Source: a virus. From it: a stretch of 35,443 nucleotides of DNA. Location of the stretch: positions 1 through 35,443 of IMG/VR virus record IMGVR_UViG_3300028840_004191. One strand, 5' to 3'. The position numbers and the translations under genes were made by a program. Below are positions 6,726-13,780 of the stretch, in pieces. How positions within the stretch are numbered: position 1 is the stretch's first letter; the number at the start of each line of letters is the position of its first letter. The notes under the pieces are model-generated. The model saw nothing but the letters and a program-made list of their open reading frames with translations, did no database searches and was not told where the DNA came from.

Positions 6726-7303
6726 CAGCGAAAAAACTATGCAAGAACTTAGGATACTCATGTGATTACATTGAGTGGGGAGAAGACGATGAACTTTATT
6801 GCACAGATCCAAAGACACCGTTAATCTGCGAAGTCCCAAAGAAGCCATGTAAATACCCAGACATCTGGTGTCCACATACAAACTACTATCTAAACGATGA
6901 AGAGGAGGAAAACCCCCTCTGTGAAGCAATCCGAGAAGGGGTAACTGAGTGTCCCTTCCAAGTTTACGAGCCAGATGGTATCACTTGGCCTTTCCAAGAA
7001 ACGCTCCTAAAAAGCCCATACTGGAATCTTAAAGGGTTCCAATACTTCAAAGACAGGGTGCTTGTCGATGAGAAAGTAATAGTGGCAATCCAGAACTGGG
7101 CGGCTGACTGCACCGAGCCCACCATGCCGAACTATAAAGACACAGAATCAATGTTTAACGCCCTAGACCTTATCTACAAACTCCTTGAAGAACTACAAAA
7201 AGGACCACTTACCATAGAAAACAAGGATCTCCATAACTTCGGGGTTGAGGTTGTCGAGCTAAATCAGATTACATCCATTAATAACGGTGGCGAAAGGACA
7301 TGA
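6722..7303 (+). CDS. Cysteine-rich hypothetical protein
   Basis: A 193-residue protein. Its first 80 residues hold about ten cysteines in irregular spacing (LCKNLGYSC, YCTDP, LICEV, CKYPDIWC, LCEAI, ECPF), suggesting a zinc cluster or disulfide-rich domain; the second half is helical and cysteine-poor. Many small archaeal and phage proteins have such Cys-rich starts, but no named family is recognised. One of the larger products of the long operon. Confidence 0.5.
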   Translation: MTAKKLCKNLGYSCDYIEWGEDDELYCTDPKTPLICEVPKKPCKYPDIWCPHTNYYLNDEEEENPLCEAIREGVTECPFQVYEPDGITWPFQETLLKSPYWNLKGFQYFKDRVLVDEKVIVAIQNWAADCTEPTMPNYKDTESMFNALDLIYKLLEELQKGPLTIENKDLHNFGVEVVELNQITSINNGGERT

Positions 7304-7461
7304 CCGAGTTTAAATGGCCTGAAAACTGTAAGGACTGCGCCTACTACCATGACGATGTACCTGGGTGGGCTACCTTCTGTGATCTATTCCACGGGAACGG
7401 GATTGACCCTAACTGTGAACACAAGAAACCCGTAAAATGCGCCGGAGGACGGAAACAATGA
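7300..7461 (+). CDS. 53-residue Cys-rich miniprotein
   Basis: Cysteines at CKDC, TFCDLF, NCEH and KCAGG could form one zinc site. Start and stop both use 4-base overlaps. The tail GGRKQ is encoded by the GGAGGACGG ribosome site of the next gene. Confidence 0.5.
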   Translation: MTEFKWPENCKDCAYYHDDVPGWATFCDLFHGNGIDPNCEHKKPVKCAGGRKQ

Positions 7462-7580
7462 CGTTCTGGGGATACCTTGTACTCCTTTTCATCATTGGGT
7501 GTATGATTGAAGACTATCAGCATACAAAGCATGAGTTAGAAATGGAACGAATAAGAGAATCTAGGAGGGATACTAAGTGA
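7458..7580 (+). CDS. 40-residue single-span membrane peptide
   Basis: An N-terminal hydrophobic helix (FWGYLVLLFIIGCMI) is followed by a charged helix (ELEMERIRESRRDTK). Overlaps both neighbours by four bases. Function unknown. Confidence 0.45.
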   Translation: MTFWGYLVLLFIIGCMIEDYQHTKHELEMERIRESRRDTK

Positions 7581-7993
7581 TCTTCTCTGAGGGCGATCAT
7601 GTTGAGCAGATCAAGGCAGGGACAAAGACCCAGACGCGGCGAACCTCAGACAGATATGAGGTAGGCAAATTCTATGCGGTGCAGCCATGCCGAACTTGCA
7701 AGGGCATACCCGACGGCAAGATCCTTATCACCGCTAAACGCTTAGAACAGAAATCAGACTGGCCTCCCGGGTGGAGAATCCTACCCATCGAAGCTAAAGC
7801 AGAGGGCGGCTACACACCCAAGGCATACGAGGAACTTTACGAGGAAATGCACCCTGGCTGGACGGAACGATGGTCCTACCTTTTCCAGTATTACCCCACG
7901 AAGGCAATCGAGTTGATAGAAAACGGTGAACTCGATGGAGCTATGGCTGTCATGATGTCCAGAGCCTCCCAGCAAGTACGGAGTGAGAAATGA
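7577..7993 (+). CDS. ASCH/PUA-like domain protein (GTG start)
   Basis: A 138-residue protein. The opening (FSEGDHVEQIKAGTKTQTRR followed by YEVGKFYAVQP) matches the signature of ASCH-domain proteins, small PUA-like beta-barrels thought to bind RNA or modified nucleotides and common in phages. A CRTC pair sits within the barrel region. The tail has a HPGWTERW segment also seen as HPGWSERQ in the protein at 11308. An RNA-binding or nucleotide-handling role is inferred from the family. GTG overlaps the upstream TGA. Confidence 0.7.
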   Translation: MIFSEGDHVEQIKAGTKTQTRRTSDRYEVGKFYAVQPCRTCKGIPDGKILITAKRLEQKSDWPPGWRILPIEAKAEGGYTPKAYEELYEEMHPGWTERWSYLFQYYPTKAIELIENGELDGAMAVMMSRASQQVRSEK

Positions 7994-8172
7994 TGTTCGT
8001 ACCACATAAGCCTAGATCTAAGATACAGATGATCTTAGAGAAACACGAAATGAACAATATGACTAGGGGCCAGTTAATTAAAAAACTGATTCAGAATGGT
8101 TGGTCTAGCGAATCAGCCGAAACTCTAGCAGATTCAATATTATCCCTTTTCTCTAAAGGTGAACGGACATGA
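7990..8172 (+). CDS. 60-residue helical hypothetical protein
   Basis: Predominantly helical: TRGQLIKKLIQNGW followed by SAETLADSILSLF, like a helix-hairpin-helix or SAP-like pair, but too weak to assign. The KGERT tail is dictated by the next gene's ribosome site. Confidence 0.45.
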   Translation: MMFVPHKPRSKIQMILEKHEMNNMTRGQLIKKLIQNGWSSESAETLADSILSLFSKGERT

Positions 8173-8324
8173 AACATGAAAGAGATCAACCTGAATGCTG
8201 TGATGATTGTCCCTTAGCAGAGGCCTGTGCGAATAAGGGTCCATGTGGAGCATTTGAACAGTTTTACGGTGTAGACGCAATCAAGTGGTCCATTGAATCA
8301 GATAGTAAGAGGAAACAAAAATGA
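8169..8324 (+). CDS. 51-residue Cys-rich miniprotein
   Basis: Six cysteines in the first 30 residues (ECCDDC, EACANKGPC) suggest a zinc cluster, reminiscent of short ferredoxin-like or Zn-knuckle peptides but without the CxxCxxC of a 4Fe-4S site. Four-base overlaps at both ends. Confidence 0.5.
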   Translation: MKHERDQPECCDDCPLAEACANKGPCGAFEQFYGVDAIKWSIESDSKRKQK

Positions 8325-8464
8325 GAGATGAAAATAAGTTAATGGCTCTTGTTGAAATATTCTTGCTATCTTCGTGTGATGATCTATGGGAGGAATTAAC
8401 CTCAGAAGAACGCAGACAAGTATTCCCTAAGTTAATCACAGAATTTGTGGAGGCCAACTATTGA
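8321..8464 (+). CDS. 47-residue acidic helical peptide
   Basis: Acidic amphipathic helices (MALVEIFLLSSCDDLWEEL and FPKLITEFVEA). No family recognised. Supported by overlap geometry on both sides. Confidence 0.4.
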   Translation: MRDENKLMALVEIFLLSSCDDLWEELTSEERRQVFPKLITEFVEANY

Positions 8465-8496
8465 CCATTTTCAAACACAGGAAGCGGTCAACATGA
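8461..8496 (+). CDS. Micro-ORF linker, 11 codons (TTG start)
   Basis: MTIFKHRKRST. TTG overlaps the upstream TGA as TTGA, and its TGA overlaps the ATG at 8493. GGAAGCGG within it is the likely ribosome site for the next gene. Same length and geometry as the micro-ORF at 6491. Confidence 0.4.
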   Translation: MTIFKHRKRST

Positions 8497-8639
8497 AAGA
8501 AACCCCAGATTATTGCCCATACGAAAAATGCCTTGAAATTTATAGAGATACTATTGATCCAACTGTCTTCAACTGTAAGAAATGTTTGGGTGATGACTTT
8601 CCATCCCAACTAGAAACCAAAAAGAGGACTGAGCCATGA
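8493..8639 (+). CDS. Zinc-binding miniprotein
   Basis: A 48-residue protein with CPYEKC and CKKC pairs, a plausible single zinc site. ATG at 8493 fits the coupling pattern; a TTG at 8445 would extend it by 16 residues but overlap the previous gene. Confidence 0.5.
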   Translation: MKETPDYCPYEKCLEIYRDTIDPTVFNCKKCLGDDFPSQLETKKRTEP

Positions 8640-8794
8640 CTGTGACTTGGAAAAAGGATTATCTCAAGGATAGGGTTAAGGAATTACAAAGTCGAGAATT
8701 TTTAGATAATGATCTTCACACAGCGTTAGAGTTAATCCAAGAATTATTAGGTCACATGATTGAGGAGCATGGATTATTCAAAGATGACCACTGA
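8636..8794 (+). CDS. 52-residue helical peptide
   Basis: Charged helices (YLKDRVKELQSREFL and LHTALELIQELLGHMI), possibly a coiled coil. Starts at an ATGA overlap. Its last codons overlap the micro-ORF at 8784. Confidence 0.4.
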   Translation: MTVTWKKDYLKDRVKELQSREFLDNDLHTALELIQELLGHMIEEHGLFKDDH

Positions 8795-8819
8795 AAAGCA
8801 AACAAAACGGACAGGATGA
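8784..8819 (+). CDS. Micro-ORF linker, 11 codons, before the C5 methyltransferase
   Basis: MTTEKQTKRTG. It begins inside the end of the preceding gene and stops in an ATGA overlap with the methyltransferase start at 8816. KR at codons 8-9 matches the micro-ORFs at 6687 and 8461. It fixes 8816 rather than 8822 as the likely methyltransferase start. Confidence 0.4.
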   Translation: MTTEKQTKRTG

Positions 8820-9892
8820 TGATGGATGAGATCAGATTCATCGACCTCTTCAGCGGAATCGGAGGCTTCAGGCGAGGCCTTGAGCTCAGCGGAGGATACC
8901 GATGTGTCTGGTCATGCGACAAAGACAAGTACGCCAACCAAGTCTACACCTCGAGGTTCGGGGAAGAGAACCATCATTCAGGCGACATTAGGAAAGTCAA
9001 GGCCACGAGTATCCCCGATCACGACATTCTCTGTGCTGGGTTCCCTTGCCAGGCTTTCAGTGTTGCCGGAAAAAGGGGCGGGTTTGAAGACACTCGTGGA
9101 ACGCTTTTCTTCGAGATTGCCCGCATTGCGCGGGCTAAACGACCCACGCTATTACTCTTGGAGAATGTCAGAGGGTTACTCAGCCACGATGAGGGACAAA
9201 CCATCGCAACTATCTTGGAAATCCTGGTGGGTATCGGATATAGATGCGAGGGGCAAGTTCTCAATTCTAAGTGGTTCGGTGTACCCCAAAACCGAGAACG
9301 GGTGTTCATTGTCGGACATCTTAGAGGAAGAGATACCCGGCCAATATTTCCTATCACAGAAATTAATGAAAACGCTTACCAAGGAAATCAATGGCAAAAG
9401 GGCCAAGTTAGTAAATCCCTCAGAGCTGAATCTAATTACAATATGCGAGGAACCTACATCATCGACCCCTTCAACAAAGCGGAGAGAAAAGACATGATGG
9501 CTGGGGCGTTAAAGACGAACCAAGGAAGCCCAACAAGTACCGGAACGGCCTTAGCTATTTTGACCAGTAATCGTGGTGGCAACATCAAAGACAGAGTTAG
9601 ATCCGTAGATACGACCCCCGCCTGGTGTCTTGGGGGTAGTGAGACGCAGATACTTGGATATGCTAATGCTGTTACTGATGGCTGGCTCATGGACACAAGC
9701 CACCACGATAAACCGATGTGCGAGTACCGGATTAGACGTCTAACACCAGTAGAGTGTGAGAGGCTTCAAGGCTTCCCCGATGGGTGGACCGAGGGCATAA
9801 GCGATACCCAGCGGTACAAGTGCCTCGGTAACGCGGTCACGGTGAATGTGATCAAGTTCCTTGGTGACCGACTCAAGGAGGCATTTAACTGA
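8816..9892 (+). CDS. DNA cytosine-5 methyltransferase
   Basis: A full-length 358-residue C5 methyltransferase, transferring methyl from SAM to cytosine in a short target. Conserved motifs are in canonical order: I, FIDLFSGIGGFRRG (8-21); IV, GFPCQAFSVAG with catalytic Cys78; VI, LLLENVRG (113-120); VIII, QNRERVFIVG (158-167); then a variable target-recognition region (about 185-300); IX, RRLTPVECERLQGFPDGW (307-324); X, CLGNAVTVNV (336-345). All catalytic residues are present. No restriction enzyme gene is adjacent, so it is probably an orphan methylase protecting the element's DNA from host restriction or marking it. The target cannot be read from sequence. Confidence 0.95.
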   Translation: MMMDEIRFIDLFSGIGGFRRGLELSGGYRCVWSCDKDKYANQVYTSRFGEENHHSGDIRKVKATSIPDHDILCAGFPCQAFSVAGKRGGFEDTRGTLFFEIARIARAKRPTLLLLENVRGLLSHDEGQTIATILEILVGIGYRCEGQVLNSKWFGVPQNRERVFIVGHLRGRDTRPIFPITEINENAYQGNQWQKGQVSKSLRAESNYNMRGTYIIDPFNKAERKDMMAGALKTNQGSPTSTGTALAILTSNRGGNIKDRVRSVDTTPAWCLGGSETQILGYANAVTDGWLMDTSHHDKPMCEYRIRRLTPVECERLQGFPDGWTEGISDTQRYKCLGNAVTVNVIKFLGDRLKEAFN

Positions 9893-9912
9893 AAATAGAA
9901 CGTGAATGGGCT

Positions 9913-10443
9913 ATGCCTAATAAAAACACCTTCCAGATTTCTCCAATTAAAGAACTTATTATGGAGGAAATGGTTAACGGCGTCGTTATTGACCCATTTG
10001 CGAATACCTCAAAAATTGCTAATATAACAAATGATATAGACCCACAATATAAAACCGATTATAATTTAGAGGCCCTGGATTTCCTCAAATTATTCGACAC
10101 TGAAACGGTGGATATGGGGCTACTCGATCCACCATATACACCTAGACAATTATCTGAGGTTTACAAGAAGCTAGGGAGATCCGTGAATATGGAAACCACC
10201 CAAATTAGTTACTGGTCCAACCTCAAAGATGAAATGTCCCGCGTGGTAAAACCCGAGGGCAAAGTTATTTCATGTGGATGGAATAGTGCTGGGATTGGGA
10301 AAAAAAGAGGCTTCAAGATAAAACGGATTCTCCTAGTTAATCATGGTTCCATGCACAATGATACAATCGTGGTGGTTGATGAGAAACTTCAATCAAGGTT
10401 GACCGCGTTTAGCAAATCAAAGAGGTCGTTGCATGAACAGTGA
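9913..10443 (+). CDS. DPPY-type DNA N-methyltransferase-like protein
   Basis: A 176-residue SAM-dependent methyltransferase of the N6-adenine/N4-cytosine type found in phages. DPPY at residues 72-75 (LLDPPYTPRQLSEVYKKLG) is the catalytic motif; VVIDPFANTSKIA (24-36) corresponds to the SAM-binding region. In this family an REWAMPNKNTFQI-type block precedes, and here KIEREWAMPNKNTF is in frame upstream of the ATG, reachable from a CTG at 9889 that overlaps the previous TGA and lies 7 bp after AAGGAGG. The true start may therefore be 9889. It is small for the group and lacks an obvious target-recognition domain. Confidence 0.75.
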   Translation: MPNKNTFQISPIKELIMEEMVNGVVIDPFANTSKIANITNDIDPQYKTDYNLEALDFLKLFDTETVDMGLLDPPYTPRQLSEVYKKLGRSVNMETTQISYWSNLKDEMSRVVKPEGKVISCGWNSAGIGKKRGFKIKRILLVNHGSMHNDTIVVVDEKLQSRLTAFSKSKRSLHEQ

Positions 10444-10717
10444 AAAACTAAGGTATTGGGCTAGTCTAATTTACATTCCAGATGATCCACGGCTTAGGAA
10501 GCCGAAAGGCAGCAAACACCAGGAGAAGATAAGGGAGATACTGACCCTGGTGAAAGAGGCTCGCGAAAACCCCACGGTGGATGTTTATGAACGCCTCCGT
10601 TCTGTGCGTCCTATATACTGCCCCGATCATGTGCCCGGGTTCGTGAATTACTGTATGTATCTTCAGTATCAGCTAACCCAGATCGAGGGCTTTGTCCATA
10701 AAGATGAGGGTGCTTAG
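10433..10717 (+). CDS. 94-residue hypothetical protein
   Basis: Basic N-terminal half (RKPKGSKHQEKIREILTLVKE), two cysteines in YCPDHVPGFVNYC. No family recognised. It overlaps the methyltransferase by 11 bases. Confidence 0.5.
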   Translation: MNSEKLRYWASLIYIPDDPRLRKPKGSKHQEKIREILTLVKEARENPTVDVYERLRSVRPIYCPDHVPGFVNYCMYLQYQLTQIEGFVHKDEGA

Positions 10718-10718
10718 G

Positions 10719-11024
10719 ATGGATCGAGAATACGAAGAAACAATGAAGTGGCTTGAGGGTTTGGGCTTAGTCAACCCACCAGTAAAATACCCAGTTAAAG
10801 ACCCGATCCCAGATGGTTCAATCCATTGTATAACCCCAGGCTGCTATAGTGAAAAAGAATACGCTAAAACATTCGGGGAAGCCTACGCAGAGGCATATCC
10901 CTTATTCCGTTACAAGTGGAGAGATGGGCATCTCTGGTTTGAGTGCGTTCAATGCGGGGCTGAGTTCAGGCCAAGTAAAACCTTGAATGGCGTCCATTTA
11001 AACGGAGGCGTTAAGGATGCCTAA
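10719..11024 (+). CDS. Zinc-knuckle hypothetical protein
   Basis: A 101-residue protein with CITPGC and, later, CVQC, which could bind zinc, separated by an aromatic-rich segment (YAEAYPLFRYKWRDGHLWFE). ATG at 10719 follows the previous stop; ATG 10704 or GTG 10710 are alternatives. It overlaps the next gene by 8 bases. Confidence 0.5.
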   Translation: MDREYEETMKWLEGLGLVNPPVKYPVKDPIPDGSIHCITPGCYSEKEYAKTFGEAYAEAYPLFRYKWRDGHLWFECVQCGAEFRPSKTLNGVHLNGGVKDA

Positions 11025-11148
11025 AGAATGTCCAAGATGTAAGAGCCGCACATTGACCAAGGCAAAAGGGACCCCTGCCCCTGGACAGAAACTATGGGTT
11101 TGCACTCATTGTGGATTCAAGGCCATCCGTAAAGAGGAGAGCAAATGA
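11017..11148 (+). CDS. 43-residue zinc ribbon
   Basis: CPRC at residues 5-8 and CTHC near residue 31 with a hairpin between: a minimal Cys4 zinc ribbon with the knuckle CxxCGF. Start ATG at 11017 overlaps the end of the upstream gene. Confidence 0.6.
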   Translation: MPKECPRCKSRTLTKAKGTPAPGQKLWVCTHCGFKAIRKEESK

Positions 11149-11149
11149 G

Positions 11150-11311
11150 ATGACTGAAAAAATGAAGAAAAAGGCGGGACCGCCGACATGTCCTATATGT
11201 GGCTCGACAAAAGAAGCATGGACTAGGAAGTTCCCCGCAACAAATGGACATAAAGGATTGTTGTGGATTTGCCCTAATTATTGTGAACTCTATAGGAAGG
11301 ATGCTGAATGA
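11150..11311 (+). CDS. Zinc-ribbon miniprotein, paralogue of 12521-12709
   Basis: A 53-residue protein: CPIC and CPNYC flank EAWTRKFPATNGHKGLLWI, a zinc-ribbon core. The protein at 12521 has the same layout (MxEKMK, AGPPxCPxCGS, EAWTRKFP, GHxGLxWxCP), with well over half of residues identical, so the two arose by duplication within the operon. ATG at 11150 is preferred over an upstream in-frame codon. Function unknown. Confidence 0.65.
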   Translation: MTEKMKKKAGPPTCPICGSTKEAWTRKFPATNGHKGLLWICPNYCELYRKDAE

Positions 11312-11772
11312 TCATTCCTCTTTCCACCGTTATCTATGATGAAAGGGCGAGAGATGGTACTTGGTGCATGGCACCTTATCCGAACCACCCCAAGGGCTGC
11401 CCTAACTTTCCCGAGTGCTGTGAGTCAAGACCAGACTTTAAGGAATTTGAGGGATATGACTGGTTCGCAGTTATAGCGGATTTTGACCTTAAAGCCCACG
11501 CTGAGAAACTGAAAGAGAAGCATCCAGGTTGGTCGGAGAGACAGGCTCGCTGTGTCCTCTACTGGCAGAATAGCATTAGAAAGAAGCTGCGTGAAAAGGC
11601 CCAAGGAATTACGTACCCTCTCATGGGCGATATTCTGCTGGATATCCCCGAGGCTTGTGGGGTTAATCTATTCGCTACAATGGCAAAACACGGCATTTAT
11701 CTGAAAACTAATCCTGATTTGGTTAAAAAAATCATGTTAGTTGGTAAATTCCGTAAAGAGGAGAGTGCTTAG
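11308..11772 (+). CDS. Cys-rich putative metal-binding protein
   Basis: A 154-residue protein. WCMAPYPNHPKGCPNFPECC near residue 20-38 is a compact metal-site pattern also met in uncharacterised virus and archaeal proteins; no reaction can be assigned. A middle helix HPGWSERQARCVLYWQNSIR resembles HPGWTERWSYLFQY of the ASCH protein at 7577, perhaps a shared segment. Start overlaps the previous stop by four bases. Confidence 0.55.
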   Translation: MIIPLSTVIYDERARDGTWCMAPYPNHPKGCPNFPECCESRPDFKEFEGYDWFAVIADFDLKAHAEKLKEKHPGWSERQARCVLYWQNSIRKKLREKAQGITYPLMGDILLDIPEACGVNLFATMAKHGIYLKTNPDLVKKIMLVGKFRKEESA

Positions 11773-11773
11773 G

Positions 11774-12187
11774 ATGGTGCCTAACTCAATCAAGAAAGCC
11801 ATACACACGGTATCAGAACAGATATTTGATGTCTGGTGGGGTTGGTATTATAATTACTTCAAGCACGCCCCAAGATACATCTATGAAAGAGAAGGTGATG
11901 AATGGATGCTTGAACACTGGGAGGAAAATAACTATGATCCAGTGTGTTTCCCCTTGCCCTTCAAGATAAATTGCTTAGGCTGTCGTGGGTGTGCAAGCGT
12001 ACCTAAACCACCTTTAAGACAATACGTGCATCCTGGACCATACAAAGTATTTTTTCATCCAATATTTCTTGACCAGTATGAAGATCTATTCGGTAAGCAA
12101 GCCACCTTTGAATTAGTTAATGACATGAGAATACAGCATCAAGAAATTGATTTAATCCATTTAAAGGGAGATAAAGAGGTAATATAA
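11774..12187 (+). CDS. 137-residue hypothetical protein
   Basis: Aromatic-rich (FDVWWGWYYNYFKHAPRYIY), with CLGCRGC near the middle, a tight three-cysteine cluster. No family recognised. ATG at 11774 follows the preceding TAG directly; its last base is the first base of the next ATG. Confidence 0.5.
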   Translation: MVPNSIKKAIHTVSEQIFDVWWGWYYNYFKHAPRYIYEREGDEWMLEHWEENNYDPVCFPLPFKINCLGCRGCASVPKPPLRQYVHPGPYKVFFHPIFLDQYEDLFGKQATFELVNDMRIQHQEIDLIHLKGDKEVI

Positions 12188-12528
12188 TGGTTCCACCACC
12201 AATCAGACTAGAAACAGCTTTACTACAAGTATTAAGTGCTTTTATAATGATTTATATTCTAACTACCTACTTTGATATATCTGGTTTTGGTCTTCTTATC
12301 GTCGGCATTCCATTAGCTAAGTTGCTTAGTTGGGGGCTTGAGCAAATTCATGATCTCCTACGATATAGACGATATGGGGAATATTATGTTGATAGAAGAA
12401 CGGGGGAAGTCTGGTGGCGTTCTTGGTTTGCTCCAAATTCTTGGGACGCAGGGGTTTCATGGGTAAGAACGTCTATCACCGAATCAGAAATAATTGACCG
12501 TTTAACGGAGGACACGAAGGATGAGTGA
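12187..12528 (+). CDS. Two-span membrane protein
   Basis: A 113-residue protein with hydrophobic segments at about 12-30 (LQVLSAFIMIYILTTYF) and 34-50 (GLLIVGIPLAKLLSW), then a soluble, tryptophan-rich C-terminal part (GEVWWRSWFAPNSWDAGVSW). Function unknown. Confidence 0.5.
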   Translation: MVPPPIRLETALLQVLSAFIMIYILTTYFDISGFGLLIVGIPLAKLLSWGLEQIHDLLRYRRYGEYYVDRRTGEVWWRSWFAPNSWDAGVSWVRTSITESEIIDRLTEDTKDE

Positions 12529-12709
12529 GAAGATGAAGCTAAGGGCAGGGCCACCTAAATGCCCTAAATGCGGTTCGATAAAAGAGGCATGGACTAGAAA
12601 GTTCCCCGTTACTAGCGGGCATCAAGGCTTGGTATGGTTGTGCCCTAAATTCTGCGAGATCCGTAAAACAAACGAGAATCAGAAACCGGAGGAGTCGAAG
12701 GATGCCTAG
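12521..12709 (+). CDS. Zinc-ribbon miniprotein, paralogue of 11150-11311
   Basis: A 62-residue protein with CPKC and CPKFC around the same EAWTRKFP core as the protein at 11150. The tail NENQKPEESKDA carries the GGAGG ribosome site of the next gene. The copies are separated by three unrelated genes. Confidence 0.65.
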   Translation: MSEKMKLRAGPPKCPKCGSIKEAWTRKFPVTSGHQGLVWLCPKFCEIRKTNENQKPEESKDA

Positions 12710-12884
12710 TACAAGGACAAGAAAAAGGCATAGAGTTAGCGAAAAGGAATCACCATTGTTAAGATGTTCTCGTAGAAGGAATTGTAGAAAAAGGAGGCGT
12801 ATTACAAACTTGATTTCAGGCAGATCCTACATAATCAGAGATGCAATCCATTTCACAAACGATAAAATGGAGAGGGAAAAATGA
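12702..12884 (+). CDS. 60-residue arginine-rich protein
   Basis: The first 35 residues are extremely basic (TRTRKRHRVSEKE, RRRNCRKRRRI), suggesting nucleic-acid binding; the C-terminal part is amphipathic. No family recognised. Confidence 0.45.
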   Translation: MPSTRTRKRHRVSEKESPLLRCSRRRNCRKRRRITNLISGRSYIIRDAIHFTNDKMEREK

Positions 12885-13150
12885 ACTTGAGAAAAACACA
12901 GTGGTTTAATCAGTTTTTATGTAGATTGTTTCAAGAACGTGCTTTACTCAAAGTAGAGCATAAGGATGGTTCTATAGAATGGGATAGTCTTAAACCCTAT
13001 GGTGGGCCAACCCTAGCCTTTTGGCGTGAAACTGGATTGGATTTCAGGTTTTTCCCTACTACTTGGGAGGGTAGAACTGGGTTTTATTATCTCAAGGAGA
13101 TGCCTTATGACATCCAGTTAGTAGCCACAAAGACGGAGGTGAAAGAATGA
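12881..13150 (+). CDS. 89-residue hypothetical protein
   Basis: Mixed alpha/beta with many aromatics (WFNQFLCRLFQERALLKVEH and LDFRFFPTTWEGRTGFYYL). No family recognised. Coupled to both neighbours by 4-base overlaps. Confidence 0.5.
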   Translation: MNLRKTQWFNQFLCRLFQERALLKVEHKDGSIEWDSLKPYGGPTLAFWRETGLDFRFFPTTWEGRTGFYYLKEMPYDIQLVATKTEVKE

Positions 13151-13374
13151 ATTATGTCTGTCATGGATGTGGTAAAAAACTTGATACTATGGAGATTAGA
13201 GTAATCGGCCCAGGCACCCTAAAATGGTGCAATGACTGTGTTGAAAACGGAACCCAAAAACGAATAGCACAAGAATTATGGGATAAATACGGTTCTAAAG
13301 GAACCCACGAATCTACCAAAAAGTATCTTGAACTTACTGATGACCAGAAGTTAAATAGGAAGACGGAAAAATGA
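13147..13374 (+). CDS. Zinc-finger protein
   Basis: A 75-residue protein: CHGCGKKL and WCNDCVENG form a Cys4 zinc site with a beta hairpin between (IRVIGPGTLK), like DksA/TraR- or LIM-type knuckles, followed by a charged helix. Function unknown. Confidence 0.6.
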   Translation: MNYVCHGCGKKLDTMEIRVIGPGTLKWCNDCVENGTQKRIAQELWDKYGSKGTHESTKKYLELTDDQKLNRKTEK

Positions 13375-13526
13375 AATTTTTAAGCTATTTATCTATGTAC
13401 TTCTCGTTCTGGTCCCTCTTCTTTGCTATTATATTTCCCGCGTTTGATAATTGGATGGGTAAACGAATAGAACGGAAAGTACATGAAGACTACCTAAAAC
13501 GGGATGGGAAGACGGATGAAATGTAG
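13371..13526 (+). CDS. 51-residue membrane peptide
   Basis: N-terminal hydrophobic, aromatic-rich span (YLSMYFSFWSLFFAIIFPAF) and a charged tail (KRIERKVHEDYLKRDGK). ATGA overlap with the previous gene; its end overlaps the next gene by 11 bases. Confidence 0.5.
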   Translation: MKFLSYLSMYFSFWSLFFAIIFPAFDNWMGKRIERKVHEDYLKRDGKTDEM

Positions 13527-13644
13527 CGAATGCCCTTGGAAAACGGTGCCGTTCTTTATCTGTAAGCACCAAACTATCAAAGACCGTCATGAGGTCATAG
13601 GCTGTAATATAGATGGGAAGCTGCCTGAAATTGACCGTGAATAG
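13516..13644 (+). CDS. 42-residue Cys-containing peptide
   Basis: CSEC, FICKH and GCNID supply four cysteines and a histidine for one possible zinc site. It ends inside the start region of the next gene. Confidence 0.45.
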   Translation: MKCSECPWKTVPFFICKHQTIKDRHEVIGCNIDGKLPEIDRE

Positions 13645-13747
13645 TATCAACCGAAGGATACCCATACCTAATTGGGTGCTTGGTATCATAATCATCTTAT
13701 ATGTTTTATTGGTGATTTTCTATCCTGGTGAACGCCTAATAGTATAA
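13637..13747 (+). CDS. 36-residue membrane peptide (GTG start), last gene of the long operon
   Basis: A basic start (NSINRRIPIPN) precedes a hydrophobic span (WVLGIIIILYVLLVIFY). GTG at 13637 lies within the end of the preceding gene. Its stop falls inside the palindrome at 13742-13757, so the operon ends where the next promoter begins. Confidence 0.45.
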   Translation: MNSINRRIPIPNWVLGIIIILYVLLVIFYPGERLIV

Positions 13748-13757
13748 ACTTTTATAC
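13742..13757. promoter_or_regulatory. GTATAAA palindrome, site 1
   Basis: GTATAAA-CT-TTTATAC, 23 bp before the ATG at 13781. Position fits a TATA box overlapped by, or forming, an operator. Identical to the copy at 33728, which precedes a related gene. Confidence 0.65.
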
Positions 13758-13780
13758 CAAGTAAAAACATAGTAAATAAC

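Noticed and set aside
8826-9497. 223-residue plus-strand frame inside the cytosine methyltransferase
   Set aside because: Serine- and arginine-rich shadow of a gene with all catalytic motifs; no ribosome site.
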